From NCBI RefSeq assembly GCF_016097555.1, contig NC_054703.1, positions 10,689,423-10,753,422 on the forward strand: a stretch of 64,000 nucleotides of DNA, written 5' to 3'. Positions 33,146 through 45,879 of the stretch are shown here, one piece after another. Position 1 is the stretch's first letter. Every line of letters starts with the position of its first letter. The DNA is from Gigantopelta aegis. Taxonomy: Eukaryota; Mollusca; Gastropoda; Neomphalida; Peltospiridae. The notes beneath the pieces are model-generated. The model saw nothing but the letters and a program-made list of their open reading frames with translations. It searched no databases and was not told the origin of the DNA. The position numbers were made by a program, and so were the translations under genes.

Positions 33146-34642
33146 TACTCTTCAAAAGAAGAAACGCAAAACCACATTGTCGTAACATTTGGAGAATTGA
33201 TTTAATTATTGAATGGTGAGTCCGATAATTACCAAATGTTGCAGGATTGTTCACAATTCACTCTAGTCCATTGTGAGTAAGTGATAGGACACACCACCAA
33301 GGTCAAGGTCATCTGGAGTCAATACCGGGTGTGGCCTCCGCGTGTGTTGACAACTGCCTGGCACCGCCTGCCCATTGAAGCAACCAGAGTACGGATGACG
33401 TCCCGGGGGATGGTGGCCCACTCGGCCTGCAAGGCTGATGCCAGCTCGGGCAGGGTCTGGGGCTGTGGTTGTCGCTGTCGGAGGCGTCGGTCCAACTCGT
33501 CCCATTGATGCTCAATTGGGTTCAAATCCGGTGATATCGATGGCCAAGGAAGGACATTAATGTTGTTGTTCTGTAGGAAAGCCGTTGTGAGACGTGCTGT
33601 GTGAGGCCTGGCGTTGTCATGTTGGAACACTGCGTTGGCGTTGGCCATAACTGGAACGATGTGTGGCCGGAGGATCTGGTCAATGTAGCCCTGTGCATTC
33701 AGGTTGCCCTGCACGTGGACCAGGTCAGTTCTGCCAGTGTGTGAGATGGCTGCCCACACCATGACACTACCCCCGCCGAATCTGTCCACTTCTTGCACGC
33801 AGTTTGCCGCATAACGTTCACCACGACGCCTATACACGCGACATCTTCCATCATGACGTCGGAGCAGAAATCGGGACTCGTCACTGAACCACACCTGTCT
33901 CCATCGCAGTTGAGGCCATTGTCGATGAATCTGGCACACTGCAGTCGGAGTCGACGGTGTTGTGGTGTTAAGATGACACCTCGAACTGGACGTCTGGCAC
34001 GAATTCCTACCTCACGTAGGCGGTTCCGTACGGTCTGGTCGGATATCCTGCGCAAACCTGGTATTGCTGCGGCTGTGGAGGTGGCAGTAGTCAATCGTTC
34101 CCGAAGGTGGCGTACCCGGATGTAGCGGTCCTGCCCGGGGGTAGTGACCCGTGGTCGACCGGATCTAGGGAGGTCACGTGTTGATCCATGTTGCTGGTAA
34201 CGGTCCCACAGTCTGGAGATGGTGCTTGGGGACACATGGAATGCCCTGGCAACGGCCGTTCTGGATTCGCCTGCGTCTAGTCGGCCGATGGCATTGTTTC
34301 TCTGCGGTTCACTGAGACGTGGCATGTCCTGGATTGTCAACTGTCGGCCAGATACAGAGGCCAGGCAAGCGAACACCCTGCACTTTTATACTGTCGGTGT
34401 TCATGTTGCACGTGCAGACAACGCACGTGCAGTGGTGACATGGTTTGCACGTGGCTGCGTTTTTGCGAATATTCACATTTTGGAACTTTATTGTACAGTA
34501 GCTGCGTTTTATTGAATGTAACCGTGGGAATGTGTTTGGGACATGCAATGACCTTATATTCACAAAGCATGAACCGGTAGGAAACATAAAATCGAAGTTA
34601 TAACCCATTTGTACCCTTTTGCGTTTCTTTTTTTGAAGAGTA
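33146..34642 (-). mobile_element. Tc1/mariner element with terminal inverted repeats and TA target site
   Basis: The left end TACTCTTCAAAAGAAGAAAC then GCAAAA and the right end TTTTGCGTTTCTTTTTTTGA then AGAGTA are inverse over about 26 bp, with TA immediately outside each edge (33144-33145 and 34643-34644). The 1.5-kb size is normal for Tc1. The interior encodes a transposase on the minus strand, broken by one frameshift. The good ends and single lesion suggest a fairly recent insertion. Confidence 0.88.
33319..34376 (-). pseudogene. Tc1-type transposase (DD34E), one frameshift
   Basis: The N-terminal part (34376 downwards) has a paired helix-turn-helix DNA-binding region (AIGRLDAGESRTAVARAFHV, STISRLWDRYQQHGST) and the GRPR-like motif SGRPRVTT. 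Near 33930 the frame shifts, and the catalytic core follows: WFSDESRF (first Asp), SVMVWAAISHTGRTDLV, FQHDNARPHTA (second Asp) and SPDLNPIEHQWDEL (Glu). I count 34 residues between the second Asp and the Glu, hence DD34E. It would cut and paste the element at TA sites if intact. It lies in a galectin intron, opposite to the host gene. Confidence 0.92.
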
Positions 34643-34802
34643 TATTTTTAAAACAATATTTCGTCATTTCAAACGTCACACACCCTTGATTCACTTTGCT
34701 GTAACTTAATCCAAATACGTTACAGGTTTGTAGATTAACCAAGCTTAGTGTCTATGTTTACAAGTTGAAACTAGGATCTACAAGTTTTATTTTCTGTTTC
34801 AG

Positions 34803-35011
34803 ATTCACGTTCAACCTGGTGAAAATGGTTAATAATAAAAAGATAATTTATGCCTTACACTTCGACGTGCTTTTCACATATGAAAGTTTCACAAACACGG
34901 TGCTTCGGAGCTCCTTAACTGGTGGACCTCAAAACATCCCAACCATACTTTCCATTCACCAAAGGTGTACAATTTAACTTGACCATCCTAGTGACGAGTA
35001 CTGGATTCAAA
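34803..35011 (+). pseudogene. Galectin-domain exon (core strands) with a one-base frameshift
   Basis: A good acceptor at 34801-34802 and a GTAAGT donor at 35012 frame a 209-bp exon. It first encodes FTFNLVKMVNNKKIIYALHF then DVLFTYESFTNTVLRSSLTGG, the galectin core. At about 34923-34930 the frame must skip one base, after which SQPYFPFTKGVQFNLTILVT then STGFK follows, the usual galectin F-P-F and LTILVT strands. Most sugar-contact residues are changed: H-x-N-x-R appears as HFDVLF, V-x-N as VLR, and the W-G-E-E-R segment coincides with the shift. This is either a pseudogene, a sequencing or assembly indel, or a divergent lectin. The final galectin exon was not found. Confidence 0.72.
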
Positions 35012-36299
35012 GTAAGTAGGAGAAATAAATAAAAAGATTCGATGTTTGTATAAGGACGTATCTCCCAGAGAGTGTTGGTCCTTTTTTTAGAACGAGCACC
35101 TGATAGTAGAACTTGGAAGCAATCACTTTTCCAAAGATCATTTTCACTCTGCCTTGTCAGAGATACGATTTTGATATCGGAATACAGTTTTATCATTCAG
35201 ATGTTTGTATAACGGCACCTAATGCACATTTCAACAATGATTATTTCATGACTACTTAATAGGTATATCGAAAGGATATGTGTTTTTGTAGTGTAACTTA
35301 AGAACACGGTTGTGTACTACGGAATAAACGTAGCAATGCCCTCTATATACAATGTTTTCCAATCTTACAAACATGACTGTATTATAATGTAATTAATGAC
35401 TGGTTATTTATGTGTGTGTACATATTGTTATAGATGTCGTGACGTGACTAATTTTCCCCACTCTAAATGACGTCATGTCTTTTGTTGAACTGAAATGCAT
35501 ATTTAAGACACGTGGAAATGCCTATTTGGTTTCATACTCACTCTCAAACATGCATACACCCTACCCTAACCCCCCCCCCCCCCCCCCCAACACACACACA
35601 CACAAACACACACCAACATGTACTCTGATGATTTTGCAAATATATAAAAATTAATGGTGTTCTAAACAATATTTTTCAGATCACATACTTTTAGAATTTG
35701 ATAAATTAGATGTAAATTACTGCATTACGTTTAGGTTACGGCATTACGTGATCACGTGACCTTGGTAGGAGACAATGGCTTTGGTGCAGGTGTGCGACCT
35801 TGAGTCTTGGTGTGCAGGCGTGTGACCTTGATGTGAGCCTGACATTGGTGTACAGGTGTTTTACAGACTTCTGTCCTGGTTGACCTTGGTGTTGCGAGGC
35901 ACTGGCCTTGGTATCCTTGGTGAGCAGGACCGTGACCGATTTTTACCTTGAGCAAGGGCACATCTGTATTTCTTCTAACAACTGGCATTTTCTTTTTTTC
36001 TTGCTTCTATAATGTCTATAATGCGGTTGGTTTTGTATGTTCACAGTGGACACACACGCAGGTGTGTGTGTGGGGGGTGGGGGGAGGGGGGTTTCACCGT
36101 GTCTTTTTTTTGTCTTTTTTTTTTAATTCCAGTTGACTTCGACACCAAAGATAATCAATAGCCATAAAAACTACTTCTCGACAGGCTTTGCTACTACTGA
36201 CGTACAAGGATGACACTTCATAATTGACATATGCATTCTTAGTCACTAATATCAAACACGCCGTGATATGTGCACTCCTGTTTGTGGGATTATGCTATG
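35012..36299. other. Non-coding stretch with poly-C/CA tract and repeated TGACCTTG words
   Basis: A poly-C then CA block lies at 35571-35612. At 35757-35935 TGACCTTG or a near variant occurs four times within a degenerate GGTGT-rich stretch (see findings). GT/G-rich text lies at 36061-36091. No further galectin exon was recognised. Confidence 0.4.
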
Positions 36300-36437
36300 A
36301 AGAGATCTCTTTCTACTAATGGGAAAAAAAGATAGCAGGTTTTCTCTCTATGACTGCGTGAAAAGGACCATATGTTTGACATCCAATAGCCGATGATTAA
36401 TAAATCAATGTGCTCTAGTGGTGTCGTTAAGAAAACA
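36300..36437 (+). mobile_element. SINE family A, 3' part (sense)
   Basis: GCAGGTTTTCTCTCTATGAC, CATATGTTTGACATCCAATA, GCCGATGATTAATAAATCAA and TAGTGGTGTCGTTAAGAAAA in order. A poly-C tract follows at 36461-36474. Confidence 0.85.
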
Positions 36438-36723
36438 AACCTCTTTTCTTAGTCATGAAGCCCCCCCCCCCCCCTCAAAAAAAATAAAAAATAAAATGCA
36501 ATAGCAATTTTACACTGAAAGCTGTCCAGCATTCAGAAAACAAAACTTGTTAAACACATAGTTTATTTTTATCTAAGATATCCAAAATGACGTCATTCAA
36601 GTTTGACGCCATTTTTCATTCAAAAAGACAACACATCACATATCCGTACGTCATTTGAATATCGTGTAATGGTTGATTGGCATTGAAGTAGGGCATAAAG
36701 ATTATATTAACCTATCCCCCCTA

Positions 36724-36754
<31 letters not shown>

Positions 36755-37174
36755 AGAAAAAAAAGCACACAAAAAAGCACACAAATAAGCAACAACAACA
36801 ACAAATGAAAAAAACAAGCAACAACAACAACATCAACTAAAACGTGTTATTAAGCTTGATATTATATGATATAGATATTATTACTCTCGTGCGTTTCAGT
36901 ATTGTCAATATCTTATTTATTTATTTATTTATTTTATTAGGAATACCAATATGTATTATGCTCGCCAGGTTATCACATACTATACTATTAAAAAAGTAGT
37001 GGATATCCCATAAGAATGAGACATCAATAGGACATTTTAAATATTTTAATGCGATAAAACATGTAAACATGACAAGGTGTCATCCGATGATGCATTACAA
37101 TGATCGGTAGATTTCAGGGAACCAGGGATTTCACGGGATGAAGGCAAAAGCGCATCTACTGTCAAGCACCAAAT
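36438..37174. other. Non-coding stretch
   Basis: Contains a poly-A run (36724-36750), AACAACAACA repeats and a TTTA run near 36914-36935. No gene recognised. Confidence 0.4.
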
Positions 37175-38130
37175 TTACCATGAAGTGAACATGCGGTCAG
37201 TATTGTGTAAATCCCCCTCTTCGAGACCGACACGAATTCGACGTGGCATACTCCTTATCAATAATCCAAGGTCGGCTTGGTTCAGGTTATTCCACTGCAG
37301 AGCAACGCCAAGTTCATGGCGAGTAGTCGGCGGCTGTTGATGTTGACGTAAGCGTCTACCAAGCATGTCCCATGCATGTTCAATAGGGGAAAGGTCTGGA
37401 CTGAGTGCTGGCCATGGTAAAGTGGTGATGTTTTGTGCCTGGAGGTAGTTGGTAACAATTCTGGCTCTGTGTGCCATGGCGTTGTCGTCTTGAAAGCGAA
37501 AACGACGGTCATGGCGACTTGCAAATGGCACAACGTGTTCTGCCAAGATGTTGTCACGGTAGTACAGACTAGTGAGACGTCCACTGGCAATGTGCAAAGC
37601 TGTGATGCCACCCCAAACCATAACGGACCCACCTCCAAAACTGTCATGCTGTCTAACGTTTACATCCTGGACTCGTTCATTACGTCGACGCCACACTCTG
37701 TTGCGTCTGTCATGGAAGTCCAATGTGAAATTGAATTCATCAGAAAACATGACATTACTCCATCGCCGATTGTCCCAGCGCTGGTGCTCCTGACACCAAC
37801 GACATCTTTCAGTAATGTGACGGTCGGTCAAAGGTGGAATGACATGAGAGCGCCGTGCATGCATATGCCACCTGTGTCGCCGATTTTTAATCGTCTGACC
37901 ACTCAATCTCACACCTGTAGCTGTGTGAAGCTGGTCTCTGATCTGAGTGGCACTTTGAGCACGGTTTCTTAAGGCTGACGTACGGATAAAACGATCCTGT
38001 TGAGCTGTTGTCGCCCTTGGTCAACCTGAGCGACGTCTGTCGTCCACATTATGTGTCTGACGGCATCGTGCCCCTAATCTGATCATCACCGATTGTGACA
38101 CGTTCAACGTTCGTGCCACGCTCGTCATGT
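37175..38130 (-). pseudogene. Second Tc1-like transposase (DD34E), interrupted near the N-terminus
   Basis: The 245-residue frame at 37175-37912 carries NVMFSDEFNF (first Asp), SVMVWGGITALHIASGRLTS, FQDDNAMAHRA (second Asp) and SPDLSPIEHAWDMLGRR (Glu); 34 residues separate the last two, so DD34E. Upstream to about 38130 the frame continues with MTSVARTLNVSQSVMIRLG (helix-turn-helix), RSG*PRATT with a stop replacing the Arg of the GRPR motif, and RFIRTSALRNRAQSATQIRD. A short inverted pair AAGTGAACATG (37182) / CATGTTCACTT (38229) may be part of the terminal repeats. Different subfamily from the element at 33146. Inactive as it stands. Confidence 0.88.
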
Positions 38131-38500
38131 GACAGTCAACGCATGTCAGAAATGTGTAATTTCAATAGAAAACAACACCATATAAAGTTTGAGTCCAAAA
38201 CAGTATCGATGAAATGGCTAGGAATTACATGTTCACTTTAATGCACATCTCTATTCTGTAATACTATAATGTAGCTTTATGTTTTGATAGTCTTCTTGTA
38301 TTAACTTTCAAGATTGAAATAGTCCGACATATTACCCAGACTCTGAAAGGAGAATTACCCTAAACGACAATTTAAAGTCAGATTATACCAAAATTAAAAT
38401 TAAAATATACTCTCGATATTTACCGAATCGTGCACGCACGCACGCTTTCCTTTCAGTTATGTATTTTGTTGTTGAACATCGAAATGCCCCGGCAAGGGAG

Positions 38501-38537
<37 letters not shown>

Positions 38538-38946
38538 AGAGCTTAGCTCGGCAGCAGCCAAATGTGCGAAGCTGTACAACGTCATGGTGTATGAATGCTT
38601 CAACTAAACTTAGTTTTGCCATTTGATGTAGTTATTAGCTGTGGACTTACAGAGCGCGAGTTTGTCCGTGACCGCGAGCTAGGACCAGAAGACATTCGAG
38701 CTACTGCCCAGTCAGTACAAATGAATATCAAGGCATCCGTATCCAACAAATTGCATACGCTAGAGTCCAAGATCATAAGGTGAAATAATTTTTGTCTGAG
38801 AAACTTGATATAAAGTAAGTTGCCTTCGTGCCCCTCTCTTAAAGCAAAGGCTTGCCTTGGTGCCCCTCTATCTTGCCTTGGTGCCCCAATGTTTGTTATT
38901 AAACCGAAGGCAACATTTGCCGCCGCCCTCCGCCGTCATTCACAAT
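38131..38946. other. Non-coding stretch with poly-A tract and an unassigned short frame
   Basis: A poly-A tract of about 30 bp lies at 38503-38534. A 62-codon frame at 38595-38783 ends SVSNKLHTLESKIIR and looks helical but is not recognised. It could be a fragment of a retroelement ORF. Confidence 0.35.
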
Positions 38947-39126
38947 GGGGCCGTTCCAATATTACGTAACGCTATTATGTAAAAATTAGACCCCCCCCCC
39001 CCCCCCCCCCCCCTGTTATTACACCGCAGTGGATGAGATACTGATGTGATATTTATCGTCTCTTCACATATGAAAATACGTCTTTTGAGAGGTCCACATC
39101 TCCGATCACGTGATTAGAGGAAGAAG

Positions 39127-39458
39127 AAGTAGGAAGTGTTTTATTTAACAACGCACTCAACACACCTTTTTACGGTTATACGGTGTCAGACATATGGTTA
39201 AGGACAACCCATATATTGAGAGAGGAAACCTGTCGTCGCCACTTCATGGGCTACTCTTTCTGATTAGCAGCAGTAAAGGATCTTTTATTTGCACCATCCC
39301 ACAGACAGGGTAGTACATATCACGGTCTTTGATATACCAGTCGTGGTGCACTGGCTGAAACAAGAAATATACCAATGGGCCCACCGATGGGGATCGACCC
39401 CAGACCGACCGCGCATCGAGCGGGCGCTGTACCACTGGGCTGCGTCCCACCCCGTGAG
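39127..39458 (-). mobile_element. SINE family A, full length (antisense)
   Basis: AGGAAGTGTTTTATTTAACA at the tail side, then ACGGTGTCAGACATATGGTT, GTCGCCACTTCATGGGCTAC, GGATCTTTTATTTGCACCAT, GGGCCCACCGATGGGGATCG and the head GCGCTGTACCACTGGGCTGC then GTCCCACCCC. Confidence 0.93.
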
Positions 39459-39784
39459 TAGAGGTGTCACACAGTACAACTCCGCATAGATGTTATGCGA
39501 AAGGTATGCACATGGCATCATGTGACATGGTTCTTTCGATTCATATTTTTAACTCGGAAAAATACTTGCTGTATATAATTAATGTTAGCAGCATAATTTA
39601 ACCAAATATATAGTGTAATAATTTAGTTTAGCCTTGAATATGTTTGTAATATTGCTTGTATAAACGTCATTGATAGAGTTGTGGCGTAGGAAGTTTCATT
39701 AATAAATAGCTGAATGAAGTAGCCACAACATGACGTAATTTGTGTTCATTGATATAAGGTGTAATAAATGAAATATTATAGTCG

Positions 39785-39901
39785 TTCCCGTGTGACACCG
39801 TTTATATTACAACTCGTGTGTTTTTAATCGTACATCACTCACTTTCGATCGTGATGTACGATTACAAATAAACTCATAATATAAACGGTCTCACACGGAA
39901 A
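39785..39901. repeat. 117-bp imperfect palindrome (hairpin)
   Basis: The arms CCGTGTGACACCGTTTATAT then TAC... and ...ATATAAACGGTCTCACACGG pair, with the inner arms TCGTACATCAC / GTGATGTACGA closing on a 10-bp loop near 39842-39851. Arms are about 50 bp with several mismatches. Confidence 0.8.
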
Positions 39902-40298
39902 CTTGTTTAGTCTTCTCTATGTAACGCTCCGTAGCTAGACCATACGCCCCCCAAATATTACGTACTGCCACCCCCCCCCCCCCCCCCCCCCCATTCACAA
40001 ACAAGTCAGCGATGGGTGTAATGTAATTATAACGTACTGTTTTGCAAGTTGGGAAAGAGCAGATACGGATTGGTACTCGATTTATAATCCTTATTGTGTG
40101 TATACGTCTAGCTAAAACTAACTAGGCCTACGTTAAACGTTGTCGCCATGACAGAGCGTTTATGAAAAAAAAAGTAATAATAAAAAACAGTTAAAACAGT
40201 GCTGTTGAATACACCCACCCACCCCATCTAAAGCCACATAACGTTTGAATCTACATCCACCCACCCCCTTGAGCGTTACGTAATATCTGAATGGCCCC

Positions 40299-41214
40299 AG
40301 TGTGCATTTTGATGGTGTGTGTTAAAATAGTGTTGACTCGCACAAATAGTACATGTAATAATCTGAAAAAGAAAATGAAGGGGAAAACATAAGAAAAATG
40401 TTGTGTTTTTTTTACTAATTGTTTCTAGACGCACATGGTGATCATTATGAAGAGACAACTACAGCAGTTACTCTAATCCTACAGTTACGCTCATCATATC
40501 AATTACCCGCATCTCTTTTGTCAGATGCCCACATCCCATTTGAAGTTGACTAAAGAGTTACCTACATCATCGCTTCGAAGTTACCTTCATCATGCCTAAC
40601 TTTGTGATTTCATTATCAGCCGAATTACACAACTTATCCTTAGTGCATCGATTCAAAATATATTCATACTAAACCAACTGCCGATACGCTCTATTAAAAT
40701 GTGAATGTAATGCTTAGAAATACGGAAATTCACATTGATTAATACACATCATGTGCGTCCTCAGCCATATTGGATGCGAGTAACTACAGTTACCCACACG
40801 CGGTTATCCCCTGTGCATATGAAGGCCATTCTGCAGAACGCCACGGTTGTTTAACACGTGAGGGTGGGGCGTGGCCCTGTGGTAAAATGATCCCTTGAAG
40901 CGCGGATCGATCCTCGTCGGTGGAACAATTGGGCTAATTCTGTTTCCAGTCGCTGCACCACGACTATATAATAAACGTGTTTCATTTTTATATTGACGAG
41001 CCAATCGGATTCTACATTAATTGGTTGTTTTATTTTAGCTCAAGGGTTGTATGACTCTGTAAAGTCTTCATTTGATGAGAGACGAGTAATTCAGATCAGT
41101 GTTGTTTATCCGTGTAATTGTGTGCAGGTTTGTGAGTGATTAAAATGTATTGTGTATGTGCGTGCGAAGAGAGACAGGCGACTTGTGTTGTACTGTACGT
41201 ATGCGTGTTCGTGC
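40299..41214. other. Non-coding stretch with a partial SINE
   Basis: Apart from the SINE head at 40862-40985 I see no gene or element. Confidence 0.4.
40862..40985 (+). mobile_element. SINE family A, tRNA-like head (sense, diverged)
   Basis: GGGTGGGGCGTGGCCCTGTG then GTAAAATGATCC (A-box region), GCGCGGATCGATCCTCGTCG-type text (B-box region), then GCTGCACCACGACTATATAA. The body is lost after about 120 bp. Confidence 0.75.
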
Positions 41215-44280
<3,066 letters not shown>

Positions 44281-44458
44281 AGTTAAAAGGCAATATACAC
44301 GATTCTCTGGAGGATTTTGATCTGAAAAGTATGAAGACGAAGTCTTCCACCCAAAAGGTTCCTGTTTTTGACAATATTTCGAACAAACGGCCGCAAAGGA
44401 GAGTCTCTGAAAACTCGCGATTACAGTTGGAGGTGATCGGGCGGTCAGTTATGAACAG

Positions 44459-44935
44459 GTGGCGAAGATGATGACACTCCATTGTCTAATCACTCGGGTC
44501 TTGCGGTGTAAGGAGACGACTTTGCAGTTTTGCTTCCTGTGGAGACTGATTCTGGACACGAGAACGTGCGATGTGTGCTGTCAGGCCATGGAGCTGATTA
44601 ACTGCTCTGTTGTGTCGGATAGTAGGCGTTGGTATTTCCAAAAACAATTACCACCAGGAAGACATGAAAGGAAGCTCTCCATTCGAACAGGAACGTTCTT
44701 CAAGAAATCCAACATGACGCTGGAGGAAGTGTTGACATTCATGTACTGGCAGGTGATTGTCCTGAAGTCAGCGAAATCAGTTTATCGAGAAAAAGCGAGA
44801 AGATCGGTGGTCCAGGCATTTTAGTTGAAATTGGCGAGTTCAGGTTTGCCCAAGGGAATAGAAGTACCATCGTAGGCACAGTGTAAAGGGTGGATGGGTG
44901 TTTGGACCGCCGAAAAAAGAGAACAAGCAGGAAAT
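44459..44935 (+). pseudogene. Merlin/IS1595-like (ISXO2-type) transposase remnant
   Basis: The 121-codon frame shows the N-terminal layout of this group: MTLHCLITRVL, RTCDVCCQAMELINCSVVSD (zinc-ribbon half), RRWYFQKQLPPGRHERKLSI and RTGTFFKKSNMTLEEVLTFM then YW. After an internal loss the frame slips, and about 44812-44860 reads LVEIGEFRF in another frame, which resembles the start of the catalytic core (VEIDESKFGKRK in the family as I remember it), with the first catalytic Asp replaced. The second zinc-ribbon Cys pair is missing. No ends or target duplication located. Dead copy. Confidence 0.65.
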
Positions 44936-45056
44936 CTAACCATAATCAATCGATCTTTACCCTGACCATAATATTAATAAAATAAAACAGAAAATAACGC
45001 AAAATTCCTGAATGTCCAGCTACACCTAATCACTCGACCCTATATTTTGGAGGAGG

Positions 45057-45076
45057 TAGGGGGGGGGGGGGGGGGC
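45057..45076. repeat. Poly-G tract
   Basis: About 18 G next to a GAGGAGGTAG motif; one of many G/C homopolymers in this window. Confidence 0.9.
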
Positions 45077-45149
45077 GCTAGCTTCCCCCCAGCTTCCCTA
45101 ATCACTCATTGTAGGCATGTAGTCTACCACGCCTATGCTACTATCAAAT

Positions 45150-45466
45150 ATAGAATGTTTTATTTAACGACGTACACATGTTATTTACGGTTGTATGACG
45201 TCAGACATATGGTTAAGAACCACATAGATATTAAGAGAGGAAATCCGCTGTCGCCACTTCATGGTCTATTTTTTTCAATTAGTGTTAAGGGATCTTTTAT
45301 ATGCACCATCCCACAGACAGGGTGGTACATACCACTGCCTTTGATACACCAGTGCACTGGCTGGAACGAGAAATAGCTCAATGGGCCCACCGACGGGGAT
45401 CGATTCCGCACCAACCGCGCATCGAGCGAGCACTGTACCACTGGGATACGTCCCGCCCCAGGCTAC
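45150..45466 (-). mobile_element. SINE family A, full length (antisense)
   Basis: ATGTTTTATTTAACGACGTA, ACGTCAGACATATGGTTAAG, CCGCTGTCGCCACTTCATGG, GGATCTTTTATATGCACCAT, GGGCCCACCGACGGGGATCG and the head GAGCACTGTACCACTGGGAT then ACGTCCCGCCCC. Confidence 0.94.
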
Positions 45467-45485
45467 TAATCACTCGCTCCTCTGT

Positions 45486-45696
45486 CAGATCAGGTCATAG
45501 GGTTTTACGTGCACATTCAGAACAAGTTGTTGTACGCACGCCTGTCGTCGGCACAAGAGCCGGCCTTGGCCAGTTCCCCCGTCCATTACAGGAAAGAGGG
45601 GTGGGAGGGACCGCCCACACTGGCAGGTGCAAGGGGGCACCAGCAGCCCAATCAAATCGGTAGCAGGCGGGTGGGGGTGGTGGTGGTGCTATGGAA
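45486..45696 (-). mobile_element. LINE 3'-end fragment (same family as 45880-49680)
   Basis: Read antisense, it ends TTCTGAATGTGCACGTAAAA then CCCTATGACCTGATCTGAC. The block CAGGCGTGCG-TACAACAA precedes it. The same 3' end occurs at 45880-45945 and 57949-57990, so it is a dispersed end; the LINE assignment is inference from its position behind an RNase-H-bearing LINE. Confidence 0.55.
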
Positions 45697-45879
45697 TTTG
45701 AATGGAGCAATTAATGCCAAAGAGAAAAGGGTGCGCAATTTTGATTGAGGAAATTTGGCGCAATTTTGAACAGTCGGTCGAAGGTAAATGGCAGAGCTAA
45801 TATAGGTTTTGATATTAGTGAATCGAGAGTAGCTCGTTAATTTTAGACCTCTACGATGCTGTGGTGTATCCCTAGGTTA

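Larger units (their letters stand above)
32752..34802 (+). other. Intron between the two galectin exons, with a Tc1 element
   Basis: GT at 32752 and a T-rich acceptor ending CAG's AG at 34801-34802 (TTTTATTTTCTGTTTCAG). Removing the 1.5-kb transposon leaves an intron of about 550 bp. The two exons join in frame (NDPR|FTFNL). Confidence 0.75.
38947..40298. mobile_element. GGGGCCGTTC palindromic element, expanded by insertions
   Basis: The left end GGGGCCGTTCCAATATTACG then TAACGC matches the inverse of the right end GCGTTACGTAATATCTGAAT then GGCCCC at 40272-40298. Internal TAACGC and CCCC-rich blocks match 22756-23259. The 1.35-kb span is longer than that copy because a SINE (39127-39458) and a hairpin segment (39785-39901) lie inside. 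Poly-C tracts sit at about 38991-39013 and 39971-39992. Confidence 0.6.

Noticed and set aside
33793..34515. Plus-strand frames opposite the Tc1 transposase
   Set aside because: They are antisense shadows of the transposase, which shows clear DD34E motifs on the minus strand.
35156..35260. Possible last galectin exon after the acceptor-like CTCTGCCTTGTCAG
   Set aside because: The translation (RYDFDIGIQFYHSD) lacks the V-N...F-x-H-R pattern of the final galectin strands.
37433..37972. 179-codon plus-strand frame
   Set aside because: Antisense shadow of the second Tc1-like transposase.
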